From Asanoa ishikariensis (lineage in GTDB: Bacteria; Actinomycetota; Actinomycetes; Mycobacteriales; Micromonosporaceae), in assembly GCF_900107455.1 (NCBI RefSeq), contig NZ_FNQB01000002.1, positions 1,612,001-1,676,000 of the forward strand: 64,000 nucleotides of DNA. Direction: 5' to 3'. Positions 8,660-17,299 of the stretch are shown here, piece by piece. Within the stretch, counting starts at the first letter, position 1. Every line of letters starts with the position of its first letter. The notes beneath the pieces were generated by a model. That model did no database searches. It saw only the letters and a program-made list of their open reading frames with translations, and was not told the DNA's origin. Both the position numbers and the translations under genes were made by a program.

Positions 8660-8680
8660 TCAGATGTTCTCATCATCTGA
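8660..8680. promoter_or_regulatory. Inverted repeat between P450 and tetR genes (candidate TetR operator)
   Basis: A perfect inverted repeat TCAGATG-N7-CATCTGA lies in the 118-bp divergent region, 22 bp upstream of the P450 start. The region is unusually A/T-rich for this window. A TTGACA sequence follows at 8695-8700 and could be a -35 for the tetR gene. Size and position fit a TetR dimer site controlling both genes. Confidence 0.6.
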
Positions 8681-8756
8681 ATGATGGAGATATCTTGACA
8701 CGGACGATCGCCGCGGCGCCAGGCCTGGTGCTGCGCCGACGCACGACGGGAGTGGC

Positions 8757-9809
8757 ATGGCAAGGCTCAGCCGGGCCGAGGCGCAGTCGCGCAACCGCGA
8801 GAAGGTGCTGGCCGCGGCGCACGCCGAGTTCCTGTCGCGGGGCTACCGAGCAGCCAAGATCGACTCGATCGCGGAGCGGGCCGAGCTCACCCGGGGTGCG
8901 GTCTACTCGAACTTCCCGGGGAAGCGCGCGCTCTATTTCGCTGTGCTGGCGGCGGCGCTGATGTCCGAGCCCCTTGACCCGGCGCCGACCGCTTCGACCA
9001 CACCGCGGGAGGCCTTGGCCGCCTTCGCGCGGGCGTGGTGTGCCCGGCTGCCGCTGTTCACCGACGACGACCGATCGCCGGCTCGGCTCGGCGCGGACCT
9101 GCTGCCGGAGATCCTGGCCGACGAGGGGACGCGGCGGCCGTACGCACAGCTCATGCGCCTCAACGCTCTCCTGTTGGGTCTGGCGTTGGAGAACCTGGCG
9201 TTCGCGAACCTGCGCACCCGCACGGGCCGCATGGTCCGGGTGGCGGAGACGGCACTGACCACATTGCACGGTGCGAGCCAGTTGGCGGCGGCCGCGCCGG
9301 GCTTCGTGGAGCCGTTCGACGTGGTGCGGGCGTGTGCGCAGCTCGCGGACCTCGACCTCGACGACGCGTGGCTGCCACCGCATCTGCCTTATGCGGTGCG
9401 GGCGCGGCCGGTCGACGAGCGCTGGGCACCGCCCCCGGGCGGCCCTGCGGGTGGGGTGGTGGCGGTGGTCGGGCTGCAGCGGCTGGCCTCGATCGAGGAG
9501 GCGGTCCGCACGGCGCCGGCCGGCACCGAGATCACCGCCGTGCTGGTCAGCGGCGATCCGGCGGAGCTGTCGGCGCTGGCGCGGCTGGCGCTGGCCGAGG
9601 TTGGCAACTGCTTACGGGTGGCGTTTCCGCCGACTGCCTGGCCGCGGCTGGCCGTCGTTCACGACGACGGCGGTGTGCTGGCCGCGGCGGCCGGGGTCCC
9701 GTCCGTCAGCGACGCCACCGAGTCCGCGGTGCTGGTTCGCGACGGGCGGATCGTCGCGCGAGCGGAGGGCTTCGGCGCCTGCCACGCCGCCGCGTCGGCC
9801 GCCGCCTGA
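8757..9809 (+). CDS. TetR family regulator with long C-terminal thioredoxin-like extension
   Basis: A 350-residue protein, much longer than the usual 190-230 of TetR regulators. Residues 12-60 are a standard TetR HTH (A-A-H-A-E-F-L-S-R-G-Y then T-R-G-A-V-Y-S-N-F), followed by a helical ligand domain to about 200. After a linker, residues 235-350 look like a degenerate thioredoxin/peroxiredoxin fold: an alternating beta/alpha pattern ending R-L-A-V-V-H-D-D-G-G-V, A-A-G-V, A-V-L-V-R-D-G-R-I-V-A-R. No CxxC is present. It is divergent from the P450 gene. A piece of this gene (about 9366-9430) is repeated at 10585-10650. Confidence 0.85.
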   Translation: MARLSRAEAQSRNREKVLAAAHAEFLSRGYRAAKIDSIAERAELTRGAVYSNFPGKRALYFAVLAAALMSEPLDPAPTASTTPREALAAFARAWCARLPLFTDDDRSPARLGADLLPEILADEGTRRPYAQLMRLNALLLGLALENLAFANLRTRTGRMVRVAETALTTLHGASQLAAAAPGFVEPFDVVRACAQLADLDLDDAWLPPHLPYAVRARPVDERWAPPPGGPAGGVVAVVGLQRLASIEEAVRTAPAGTEITAVLVSGDPAELSALARLALAEVGNCLRVAFPPTAWPRLAVVHDDGGVLAAAAGVPSVSDATESAVLVRDGRIVARAEGFGACHAAASAAA

Positions 9810-9883
9810 CCGCGCTCCCGCTGGCGCCCCGTGTCTACGATGTGGCCGCGAATCGATCACGAGCGTTCTTTCTCAGGAGGACG

Positions 9884-10414
9884 ATGTCATCGCGGCGGTT
9901 GTATCGGTCGACGGGTCTGCCGTTGTTCACGGGGCTGTTCACCATCGTCGGCGGCGTGGCGCTGGTGATCCTCGCCTATCCCGACCCGGCCGCGCTGAGC
10001 GCGGCGGCGTTCATCATGGGCTTTGGCATCTTCTACGGGTACACCGCGGCTCTGGGCAGTTGGGTCCAGGTACGGGACGGCGCGCTGATCGTCGCCAACC
10101 TGTTCCGCGAGCACCGGATCCCGCTGCGCCGTTTCGTGGACCTTACGAGCGTTGACTACCTCGAGGTCAACGCCACCATCGTCGACGAGGAAGCCATCGA
10201 GATCCACGCGATGACCCAACTGCAGTCGACCTCGGTCGGAAACGTCCGGAGGAAGCTGAAAAGGCTGCTCACCATGCTCGACGAGCATGCCGCACCACCG
10301 GCCGACGGCCCGGTGACCATGCGTTTGCGGTGGGAGAGCGTCACCGTCATGGCTGTCGGGCTCACGGCCTTCACGGGCGGCATCATCCTCACTTTCATTC
10401 TGGACAAGACGTGA
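9884..10414 (+). CDS. Small membrane protein with bacterial PH-like region, paralogue 1
   Basis: A 176-residue protein with two N-terminal transmembrane segments (about 13-33 and 38-60), a soluble central part and a C-terminal transmembrane helix (about 150-172). The centre (V-Q-V-R-D-G-A-L-I-V-A-N-L-F then R-I-P-L-R-R-F) resembles the first strands of a bacterial PH domain. An AGGAGG lies 3 bp before the ATG. It is about 65% identical by eye to the protein at 10734-11255, with which it shares the ends of the duplication. Function unknown. Confidence 0.75.
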   Translation: MSSRRLYRSTGLPLFTGLFTIVGGVALVILAYPDPAALSAAAFIMGFGIFYGYTAALGSWVQVRDGALIVANLFREHRIPLRRFVDLTSVDYLEVNATIVDEEAIEIHAMTQLQSTSVGNVRRKLKRLLTMLDEHAAPPADGPVTMRLRWESVTVMAVGLTAFTGGIILTFILDKT

Positions 10415-10428
10415 CCTGAGCCCTCGGC

Positions 10429-10584
10429 TCGCGGTGACGACGACCTTGCCGATGGCGGCCGAGCTTTCGAGCAGGCATGGGCGTCGCGCATTGTCGCCGC
10501 GTCGAGCTGGAGGCCGAGCCGCGTCGTGGCGGTGCCGCGTACCTTGCCCGCGTCGACCAGCACGGCCGTCTCCTCCAGCACCTC
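10429..10584 (-). pseudogene. Remnant of the 3' end of the neighbouring oxidoreductase gene
   Basis: Reverse translation gives E-E-T-A-V-L-V-D-A-G-K-V-R-G-T-A-T-T-R-L, matching E-E-T-A-K-L-V-D-A-G-T-V-R-S-T-A-T-T-R-L in the intact gene at 11256-12260. Both then read D-A-A-T-M-R-D-A-H-A, after which the remnant loses frame through a 2-nt change. There is no start or N-terminal part. Together with the tetR scrap at 10585-10650, it fills the only gene-free stretch over 300 bp (10415-10733). Confidence 0.85.
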
Positions 10585-10650
10585 GCGTGGCTGCCGCCGC
10601 ATCTCCCGTATGCGGGTGCGTGCGCGGCCGGCCGACGAGCGCTGACCGCC
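10585..10650 (+). pseudogene. Remnant of the tetR gene (C-terminal half)
   Basis: It encodes W-L-P-P-H-L-P-Y-A in frame, identical to the segment of the long TetR protein encoded at about 9370-9396, then diverges by a frameshift (the shared nucleotides CGACGAGCGCTG continue). It marks the start of duplication unit 2. About 390 bp of tetR tail present in unit 1 is missing here. Confidence 0.8.
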
Positions 10651-10733
10651 CGGATCGCTACGCGGCGACCGGTGGCGAACCGCGTCTACGATGTGGCCCA
10701 CGAATTGATCACGGGCGTTCTTCTTGGAGGACG

Positions 10734-11255
10734 ATGTCATCGCGGCGGCTGTATCGATCGACGGGGTTCCCACTGTTCATCGCATTGCCGCTCATGGTAG
10801 GCCCCGTGGTGGTGGCGATTCTTTCCCACGACCCCGAGGCGTCGATGGCAGCGGTGTTTTTCGTGGGCTTCGGCATTTGCTACGGGTACATCGCCACGGT
10901 GGGCAGCTACGTCCAGGTCCGGGACGGCGCGCTCATTGTCGCCAACCTGTTCCGCGCGCACCGGATTCCGCTGCGCCGTTTCGTCGACTTCACGTCGATG
11001 GAGTTCCTCGTGGTGCGCGCCAACACTGTCGACCAGAAAGCCATCGAGATCCAGGCGATGGTGCAGCTGCAGTCGACCTCCTTCGGAGGCATCAAGAGGA
11101 AGCTGAAAAGGCTGCGCACCATGCTCGACGAGCACGGCGCACCACCAGCCGACGGTCCGGTGACCGTGCGTCTGAGGTGGGAGAGCCTGGCCGTCATGGG
11201 CGTCGGGCTCGCGGCCTGCGTGGGCGGCAGCCTCATCGTTTTCCTGGTCTACTAG
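10734..11255 (+). CDS. Small membrane protein with bacterial PH-like region, paralogue 2
   Basis: A 173-residue paralogue of the protein at 9884-10414, starting with the same M-S-S-R-R-L-Y-R-S-T-G. It has two N-terminal membrane helices, the same V-Q-V-R-D-G-A-L-I-V-A-N-L-F core, a basic helix (I-K-R-K-L-K-R-L) and a C-terminal membrane helix. A TTGGAGG precedes the ATG. The gene stops at 11255, and the stop codon of the convergent oxidoreductase begins at 11256. Both copies remain intact, which suggests selection, but the function is unknown. Confidence 0.75.
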   Translation: MSSRRLYRSTGFPLFIALPLMVGPVVVAILSHDPEASMAAVFFVGFGICYGYIATVGSYVQVRDGALIVANLFRAHRIPLRRFVDFTSMEFLVVRANTVDQKAIEIQAMVQLQSTSFGGIKRKLKRLRTMLDEHGAPPADGPVTVRLRWESLAVMGVGLAACVGGSLIVFLVY

Positions 11256-12260
11256 TCAACTCGCGCTGACGACCACCTTGCCGATGGCGGCGGTGCTTTC
11301 GACCCGGGCGTGCGCGTCGCGCATCGTCGCCGCGTCGAGCGGGCCGAGCCGAGTGGTCGCGGTGCTGCGTACCGTGCCCGCGTCGACCAGCTTCGCCGTC
11401 TCCTCCAGCAGTTCGTGTTGGTACGCGTCCTCGGGCAGCAGCATCGGCCGGGTGAACATCAGCTCCCAGTGCCAGGCCACGCTCTTCGCCTTGAGCGGCA
11501 GCAGATCGAGCCCCTCCGGCTCGTCGGTGGCCGCGATGTGTCCGAGCGGGCGCATCAGCTCGGCGTAGGCGTCGATGTTGCCCTTCGAGTACGGGCTGAT
11601 CAGGTAGTCGACGCCGTCCGGAGTCGCCGCGCGCACGGACTCGACCAGGTTGCGCCGGTCGACAACGTGGTGCGCGCCCATCTCCATGGCCCACCGCTGC
11701 GAGTCGCCGCGGCCGGCAGTGGCGACCAGGGTCAGACCGGTGCGGGCCCGGGCGAGCTGAAGGACCATCGACCCGACGCCGCCGGCGCCGCCGACCACCA
11801 GGAGCGTGCCGGTGCTCGTCGACGACAGTCCGAAGTGGTCGAAGAGCATCTCCCACGCGGTGATCGTGGTCAGGGGCAGCGCGGCCGCGTCCGCGAAGTC
11901 GAGCGACGCCGGTTTGGCTCCGACGATGTTCTCGTTGACCGCCTGGAACTGGGCGTTGCTGCCGGGCCGGTCGATCTGGCCCGCGTAGTAGACCTCGTCA
12001 CCGACCCCGAACCGGGTCACCGCCTGGCCGACCGCCGTCACCACGCCCGCCGCGTCGTACCCGAGGATCCGGAAGCCCTTGGGGTCGCCGCCCGAGCGGG
12101 ACTTGACGTCGACGGGGTTGACCGAGACCGCCTCCACCCGGACCAGCAGGTCGTGCGGTCCCGGCGTGGGCATCGGCACGTCGGCGTCGACCAGGCTCTC
12201 CGGGTCGGTGATCGGAAGAGCCCTCCGGTAGCCGACCGCCCGCATGAGATCACCCATCAC
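11256..12260 (-). CDS. Zinc-type alcohol dehydrogenase-like / quinone oxidoreductase family protein
   Basis: A 334-residue medium-chain dehydrogenase/reductase of the adh_fam_1 (zinc-binding alcohol dehydrogenase family) type. The N-terminal GroES-like domain has V-E-A-V-S-V-N-P-V-D-V-K and G-Y-D-A-A-G-V-V. The Rossmann domain has V-V-G-G-A-G-G-V-G-S near 155, typical of NADPH binding. The catalytic zinc ligands of true alcohol dehydrogenases are absent, so quinone or enone reduction is likelier. The start may be ATG 12260, 12257 or 12245; the last gives M-R-A-V-G-Y, the usual opening. A broken copy of its 3' end lies at 10429-10584. Confidence 0.85.
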   Translation of the reverse strand: MMGDLMRAVGYRRALPITDPESLVDADVPMPTPGPHDLLVRVEAVSVNPVDVKSRSGGDPKGFRILGYDAAGVVTAVGQAVTRFGVGDEVYYAGQIDRPGSNAQFQAVNENIVGAKPASLDFADAAALPLTTITAWEMLFDHFGLSSTSTGTLLVVGGAGGVGSMVLQLARARTGLTLVATAGRGDSQRWAMEMGAHHVVDRRNLVESVRAATPDGVDYLISPYSKGNIDAYAELMRPLGHIAATDEPEGLDLLPLKAKSVAWHWELMFTRPMLLPEDAYQHELLEETAKLVDAGTVRSTATTRLGPLDAATMRDAHARVESTAAIGKVVVSAS

Positions 12261-12368
12261 CCCACGGTAGGGCCTGCGTCCGGGTGCGTACGCGGGATGT
12301 CGCTCCAGGGGCGACGCCGGGCGCGCTCACACGCGGGACCGTCGAGGCACGACGAAAGGAGCCCCACG

Positions 12369-12635
12369 ATGGTGGCCCAACTTACGACCTATGCCGCCGA
12401 CCCCGCGTGGCACAACGGTCCCTGGAACCACGGCGGCCCCGGCTGGTGGATCGTCTTCCCGATCGTGTTCTGGGTGCTGGTGGTCTCGGTGATCGGCTAT
12501 GTCATCTGGCGCCGCTCGCCGGGTCAGAGCGCCCGGCACGCGGCGGAGCAGACCCTGGCGGAGCGCTACGCCCGCGGCGAGATCGACGAGCACGAGCTCC
12601 GCGAGCGCCGCTCGAACCTCCGCGCCAAGGGTTAA
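12369..12635 (+). CDS. SHOCT-domain single-pass membrane protein
   Basis: An 88-residue protein. A polar, Trp/His-rich head is followed by one transmembrane helix (about 26-48) and a C-terminal SHOCT motif (L-A-E-R-Y-A-R-G-E-I-D-E-H-E-L-R-E-R), a short helical hairpin found at the ends of many bacterial proteins and thought to mediate oligomerisation. GAAAGGAG lies upstream of the ATG. Function unknown. It is convergent with recQ, with 17 bp between stops. Confidence 0.8.
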   Translation: MVAQLTTYAADPAWHNGPWNHGGPGWWIVFPIVFWVLVVSVIGYVIWRRSPGQSARHAAEQTLAERYARGEIDEHELRERRSNLRAKG

Positions 12636-12652
12636 GCGTTGTGGGAGCCCGG

Positions 12653-14782
12653 CTATTCGTAGTAGTCGGGCTCCACCAGCTCCTCATCACCCCACAGGTC
12701 GTCGTCGGCGGCCGGCTTCGGCCGAGGCGTGGACCCGGCGGCCGGCGGTGGAGGGTCTGCGCCTGGCCCCGCGGCGGCGGCCAAGGGCGCGGCGGCCGAG
12801 ACTGCGCCCGGCCGCACTGCGGCGCCGGAGACTGCGCCAGGCCGCGCTGCGGCGGAGGCGCCTGCCGCAGCGTTGTCCGGCGAGGCTGTGACGGGCCGCG
12901 CGGTGGCGGGCGGAGCGGCGGCGGCCGGGACCGCGGCAGATAGGGAGTCGGCCAGCACGTCGAGCACCGGTTGGCCGTATTTGGCCAGCTTGTTCTCGCC
13001 GATGCCGCTGATCCGGCCCAGGTCGGCCAGCGAGCGCGGCTCGTCGGCGGCGATCTGCCGCAGCGTCGCGTCGTGGAAGATCACGTAGGCCGGGACGCCC
13101 TGCTCCTTGGCGGTCGCGGCGCGCCACGCCCGCAGCCGCTCGAACGTGCCCACCGCCTCACCGGACAACGCCGTCGGAGCGGCGGCAGTCTTGGGTGACG
13201 CGGCGCGGGACTGGCGCGGGGTCTTCGGCGGCTCGCGCCGGAGCATGACCTGGCGTTCCTTGGCCAGCACGGCGCCGCTGGCATCCGTGAGCGACAGCGT
13301 GCCGTAGTCGCCCTCGACCGCCAGCAACCCCTGCGCCAGCATCTGCCGCACGGCACCGCGCCACTCGGCCTCGGAAAGCTCGGTGCCGATGCCGTAGACG
13401 GAGAGCTGGTCGTGGCGGAACCGGGTGACCTTGTCGGTCTGCCGGCCGAGCAGGATGTCGATGAGCTGGCCCGCGCCGAACCGCTGGTTGCGCTCGCGGT
13501 CGAGGCGCAGCACGGTGGAGAGCAGCTTCTGCGCGGCGACCGTGCCGTCGAACGAGGACGGCGGGCTCAGGCAGGTGTCGCAGTTGCCGCACGGCTGGCC
13601 GCCCGGCTCGCCGAAGTAGGCCAGTAGTTGCACCCGGCGGCACTCGACCGTCTCGCACAGGGCCAGCATCGCGTCGAGGTGCTGGCCCAGTGCGCGGCGC
13701 CGGGTGCGGTCAGCGTCGGAGGTCTCGATCATCTTGCGCTGCTGCACGACGTCTTGCAGGCCGTAGGCCAGCCACGCGGTCGACGGCAGCCCGTCGCGGC
13801 CGGCGCGGCCGGTCTCCTGGTAGTAGCCCTCGACCGACTTGGGCAGGTCGAGGTGGGCGACGAAGCGCACGTCGGGCTTGTCGATGCCCATGCCGAACGC
13901 GATCGTCGCCACCATCACCAGGCCGTCTTCGCGGAGGAAGCGGGACTGGTTGGCGGCACGGGTGCGTGCGTCGAGGCCGGCGTGGTAGGGCAGGGCCGGC
14001 ACGCCGTTGGCGACCAGCAACTCGGCGGTGCGCTCGACCGACGCGCGGGACAGGCAGTAGACGATGCCGGCGTCGTCCTTGTGCTCGGTGCGGAGGAAGT
14101 CGAGGAGCTGGGTGGCCGGGCTCTTCTTCGGCACGATGCGGTATTGGATGTTGGGCCGGTCGAAGCCCGCCACGAACCGCTTGGCCTCGGTCAGGTTGAG
14201 CCGGGTGGCGATCTCGTCGCGGGTCGCGGTGGTCGCCGTCGCGGTCAACGCGATGCGCGGCACGTCGGGCCAGCGCTCGTGCAGCACCGACAGCCCGAGA
14301 TAGTCGGGCCGGAAGTCGTGGCCCCACTGGGCGACGCAGTGCGCCTCGTCGATCGCGAACAGGGCTATTCGCCCGCGTTCGAGCAGCCGCATCGTCTTGT
14401 CGGAGCCGAGTGCCTCGGGCGCCAGATAGAGCAGGTCTAGCTCGCCGCCGATGAACGCTGCCTCGGTGTCGCGCCGCTCGCCCCACTCCTGCGTGGAGTT
14501 GATGAAGCCCGCCCGGACCCCGAGCGTCCGCATGGCGTCGACCTGGTCCTGCATGAGCGCGATCAGCGGGGAGATGACCACCCCCACGCCCGGCCGGACG
14601 ATCGCCGGGATCTGGTAGCAGAGGGACTTGCCACCGCCGGTCGGCATCAGGACCAGCGCGTCACCCCCGCCGACCAGCTGCTCGATGATCTCTTCCTGCT
14701 GGTTGCGAAACGTGTCGTAACCGAAGAGCCGCCGGAGCACCTCGACCGGCGCGGCACCTGCCATCTCCGCTGTCGTCGTCAC
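12653..14782 (-). CDS. recQ: ATP-dependent DNA helicase RecQ
   Basis: A 709-residue superfamily 2 helicase that unwinds DNA 3' to 5' in recombination and fork repair. Walker A is M-P-T-G-G-G-K-S (46-53), the DEAH box is at 145-148, and Q-W-G-H-D-F-R-P and the motif [12 protein letters not shown] are intact. The RecQ-Ct zinc cluster is visible around residues 380-405 (C-R-R-V-Q-L-L then C-G-N-C-D-T-C). An HRDC domain follows (about 545-615). The final 90 residues are an Ala/Pro-rich linker ending in an acidic [11 protein letters not shown] tail. It is divergent from the marR gene, 121 bp away. Confidence 0.96.
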   Translation of the reverse strand: MTTTAEMAGAAPVEVLRRLFGYDTFRNQQEEIIEQLVGGGDALVLMPTGGGKSLCYQIPAIVRPGVGVVISPLIALMQDQVDAMRTLGVRAGFINSTQEWGERRDTEAAFIGGELDLLYLAPEALGSDKTMRLLERGRIALFAIDEAHCVAQWGHDFRPDYLGLSVLHERWPDVPRIALTATATTATRDEIATRLNLTEAKRFVAGFDRPNIQYRIVPKKSPATQLLDFLRTEHKDDAGIVYCLSRASVERTAELLVANGVPALPYHAGLDARTRAANQSRFLREDGLVMVATIAFGMGIDKPDVRFVAHLDLPKSVEGYYQETGRAGRDGLPSTAWLAYGLQDVVQQRKMIETSDADRTRRRALGQHLDAMLALCETVECRRVQLLAYFGEPGGQPCGNCDTCLSPPSSFDGTVAAQKLLSTVLRLDRERNQRFGAGQLIDILLGRQTDKVTRFRHDQLSVYGIGTELSEAEWRGAVRQMLAQGLLAVEGDYGTLSLTDASGAVLAKERQVMLRREPPKTPRQSRAASPKTAAAPTALSGEAVGTFERLRAWRAATAKEQGVPAYVIFHDATLRQIAADEPRSLADLGRISGIGENKLAKYGQPVLDVLADSLSAAVPAAAAPPATARPVTASPDNAAAGASAAARPGAVSGAAVRPGAVSAAAPLAAAAGPGADPPPPAAGSTPRPKPAADDDLWGDEELVEPDYYE

Positions 14783-14903
14783 TCGGCGATTCTATGGGGC
14801 GGCAAGCGGGGCGCAGGACTGCCTGTGGATAACTCAGTCGATACGCATGTGCTGACGATCTCAGCCGCTCGACCCGCTCAGAGACCACAGATATTGTCAG
14901 CTA

Positions 14904-15359
14904 ATGCGTACGGAAACGGATATCGCGACCGCCCGCCGGATCCGCACGGGCGTCGCCGCCTACAGCGAGCGAATCCGTGCCGAGCGCGCCGGCCTGCTCA
15001 CACTCACCCAGACGGCGGTGCTCGGGCAGGTCTATCGGCACGGCGCGATGACCCCGGGCGAGATCGCCGACCGGCTGCGCGCCAAGCCGCAGACGCTCAC
15101 CCGGGTGCTCGCCGCCCTCGAAGAGCGCGCCCTGATCAGCCGCACCCCGGACCCGGCCGACGGCCGGCAGGCGCTGGTCACGATCACCGACGCCGGCCGC
15201 GCCACGCTCCGCGACGAGATGCACCCGCGCGACGTCTTCGGGGCGGCACTCATCGCGCAAGAGCTCACGGAAGAGGAACGCGACCTGCTGACGATCGCCG
15301 CGCGCCTGCTGGAACGGTTGGCCGCCGCCGGCGACCCACCGGTCCGAGCCGAGCCATGA
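14904..15359 (+). CDS. MarR family transcriptional regulator
   Basis: A 151-residue winged-helix regulator. The core is T-L-T-Q-T-A-V-L-G-Q-V then T-P-G-E-I-A-D-R-L-R (recognition helix region, about 55-75) and the wing D-G-R-Q-A-L-V-T-I-T. MarR proteins usually sense small aromatic or toxic compounds. The stop overlaps the ABC exporter start by 4 bp (ATGA at 15356), so the pair is coupled and the exporter is its likely target. No RBS is obvious before ATG 14904; ATTGTCAGCTA just upstream might serve as a -10 for a leaderless transcript, but this is weak. Confidence 0.9.
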   Translation: MRTETDIATARRIRTGVAAYSERIRAERAGLLTLTQTAVLGQVYRHGAMTPGEIADRLRAKPQTLTRVLAALEERALISRTPDPADGRQALVTITDAGRATLRDEMHPRDVFGAALIAQELTEEERDLLTIAARLLERLAAAGDPPVRAEP

Positions 15360-17299
15360 GCAGCAGGGATACGCACGACGGTGCCCCGCAACCCCACAGG
15401 AGCACCGCCGGCCGGGGCCGCCGCGCGGTCCGGGTCGCGGACGACCCGCCAGCGACCCCAGCCGAGCCCGACGTTCGTCCCCCGCTGCGCCGGGTCACCG
15501 CCCTCTTCCGCCGCCACCGCCGCTGGGTCGCGGCCCTCGTACTCGCCGCCTGTCTCCTCGGTGCCGTCAACGTCGTCTCGCCGTTCCTGCTCCGCGCGAT
15601 CATCGACCGGGCCCTGCCCGACAAGAACGCCGCGCTGATCTCGTACCTCGCCGGTGGCATGATCGTCGCGGCTCTGGCCGGTGCCGGTCTCGGCGTGGTC
15701 ACCACCTGGCTGGCCAACCTGATCGGCCAGCGGGTCATGCACGAGCTACGGGTCGAGGTCTTCACCCACCTCCAGCGGATGTCGCTGCTCTACTACGTGC
15801 GTACCCGTCCCGGTGAGCTCCAGTCGCGGATCGCCAACGACGTCGGCGGCGTGGAGAACGTGGTGGCCAACACCGCGGCCTCCGCCGTGCAGAACGCGAC
15901 CAGCGCGGCGGCGGTCGGCGTGGCCGCGTTGGTGATGAGCTGGAAGCTGGCCCTGATCTGCCTCGCGGTCGTGCCGCTGTTCCTGCTCGCCGCGATCCGC
16001 CTCGGCGGCCAACGTCGCGGGATCGCCCGGCGTCGTCAGGGCCAGCTCGCCAACCTGACCGCGATGGTCGAAGAAGGACTCTCGGTTGCGGGCATGCTGC
16101 TGTCCACCACCATGGGCCGGCGGGCGGCGCTGGCGCAGCGGTTCACCACGGAGTCCCGGGCGCTCGCCGACAGCGAGATGCGCGCGGCGATGAGCGGCAA
16201 ATGGCTGCTGTCGACCCGCCGGGCGAGCCTGACCATGGTGCCGGCGGTCGTCTACTGGGTGGCCGGCCTCGCGTTCGCCCACGGCGCGGTGGTCATCTCG
16301 ATCGGCACCGCGGTCGCGTTCACCAGCATGCTCAACCGGTTGGTCGGCCCGGCGAGCGCACTGCAAGGGCTGGGCCTTCAGGTGTCGACCTCGATGGCCC
16401 TGTTCGGCCGGATCTTCGAGGTCCTCGACGAGCCGGTCGACATCGTCGAGAAGCCGACGGCCCGCGCCCTGCCGGCACCGACCGGCGACGTGCGGTTCGA
16501 CGGCGTCGGCTTCCGGTACGCGGACGACCAGCCGTGGACGCTCGACAGCATCGACCTGCACGTGCCGGCCGGCACCACGACCGCCCTCGTCGGCGAGACC
16601 GGTTCCGGCAAGACCACGGTGGGCTACCTGGTGTCCCGGCTGGTCGACCCCGGGCGCGGTGCGGTCCTGATCGACGGAATCGACCTGCGCGACCTGCGCC
16701 TCGACGCGGTGTCCGGCGCGGTCGGGCTGGTCTCCCAGGACACCTACCTGTTCCACGACACGGTGCGGGCCAACCTGCTGTTCGGCCGGCCGGACGCCAC
16801 CCAGGACCAGATCGAGGCGGCCTGCCGCGCAGCCAGGATCCACGACCTGGTCGCGTCGCTGCCGGACGGCTACGACACGGTGGTCGGCGCCCGCGGCCAC
16901 CGTTTCTCGGGCGGCGAGCGGCAGCGGCTGGCGATCGCCCGGATGATCCTGCGCGACCCGCCGGTGCTCGTGCTCGACGAGGCGACCAGTGCGCTCGACA
17001 ACGAGACGGAGCGGGCGGTGCAGGCGGCACTCGACGAGCTGTCCCGGGGGCGCACCACGATCGCCATCGCCCACCGCCTGTCCACCGTGCGGCACGCCGA
17101 CCAGATCGTCGTGCTCGACCGGGGCCGGATCGTCGAACGCGGTACGCACAGCGATTTGATCACCCTGGGCGGCCGCTACGCCCGGCTGGCGACCGGCGCC
17201 GACCCCGGCGTTTGGGGTGCCGGACCCGGGGAAACCCGAGCAGATGAAGCAGCTGCTGACCCGCCTCGAACAGGCGTCCGGTCTCGACCGGATCAGTGA
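15356..17299 (+). CDS. ABC exporter, fused membrane and ATPase domains
   Basis: A 647-residue half-transporter of the MsbA/LmrA type. A basic N-terminal tail is followed by six membrane helices (about 50-330) and an ATPase domain with Walker A G-E-T-G-S-G-K-T-T (413-421), Q-loop S-Q-D-T-Y-L-F, signature F-S-G-G-E-R-Q-R-L, Walker B L-V-L-D-E-A-T-S-A-L-D and switch A-H-R-L-S-T-V. All catalytic motifs are intact, so it is probably an active homodimeric drug or lipid exporter. It is coupled to the MarR regulator by ATGA. Its last 56 bp overlap the start of the Rieske gene in another frame. Confidence 0.93.
   Translation: MSSRDTHDGAPQPHRSTAGRGRRAVRVADDPPATPAEPDVRPPLRRVTALFRRHRRWVAALVLAACLLGAVNVVSPFLLRAIIDRALPDKNAALISYLAGGMIVAALAGAGLGVVTTWLANLIGQRVMHELRVEVFTHLQRMSLLYYVRTRPGELQSRIANDVGGVENVVANTAASAVQNATSAAAVGVAALVMSWKLALICLAVVPLFLLAAIRLGGQRRGIARRRQGQLANLTAMVEEGLSVAGMLLSTTMGRRAALAQRFTTESRALADSEMRAAMSGKWLLSTRRASLTMVPAVVYWVAGLAFAHGAVVISIGTAVAFTSMLNRLVGPASALQGLGLQVSTSMALFGRIFEVLDEPVDIVEKPTARALPAPTGDVRFDGVGFRYADDQPWTLDSIDLHVPAGTTTALVGETGSGKTTVGYLVSRLVDPGRGAVLIDGIDLRDLRLDAVSGAVGLVSQDTYLFHDTVRANLLFGRPDATQDQIEAACRAARIHDLVASLPDGYDTVVGARGHRFSGGERQRLAIARMILRDPPVLVLDEATSALDNETERAVQAALDELSRGRTTIAIAHRLSTVRHADQIVVLDRGRIVERGTHSDLITLGGRYARLATGADPGVWGAGPGETRADEAAADPPRTGVRSRPDQ

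Larger units (their letters stand above)
9366..11415. repeat. Ancient tandem duplication, two diverged units (9366-10584 and 10585-11415)
   Basis: Both units run in the order: tail of tetR, small membrane gene, 3' end of the oxidoreductase gene. Unit 1 keeps the full tetR tail and membrane protein 1 but only a dead 155-bp oxidoreductase remnant. Unit 2 keeps a 66-bp tetR remnant, membrane protein 2 and the intact oxidoreductase end. The 70 bp before each membrane gene and its RBS (GGAGGACGATGTCATCGCGG in both) are nearly identical. Confidence 0.85.
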
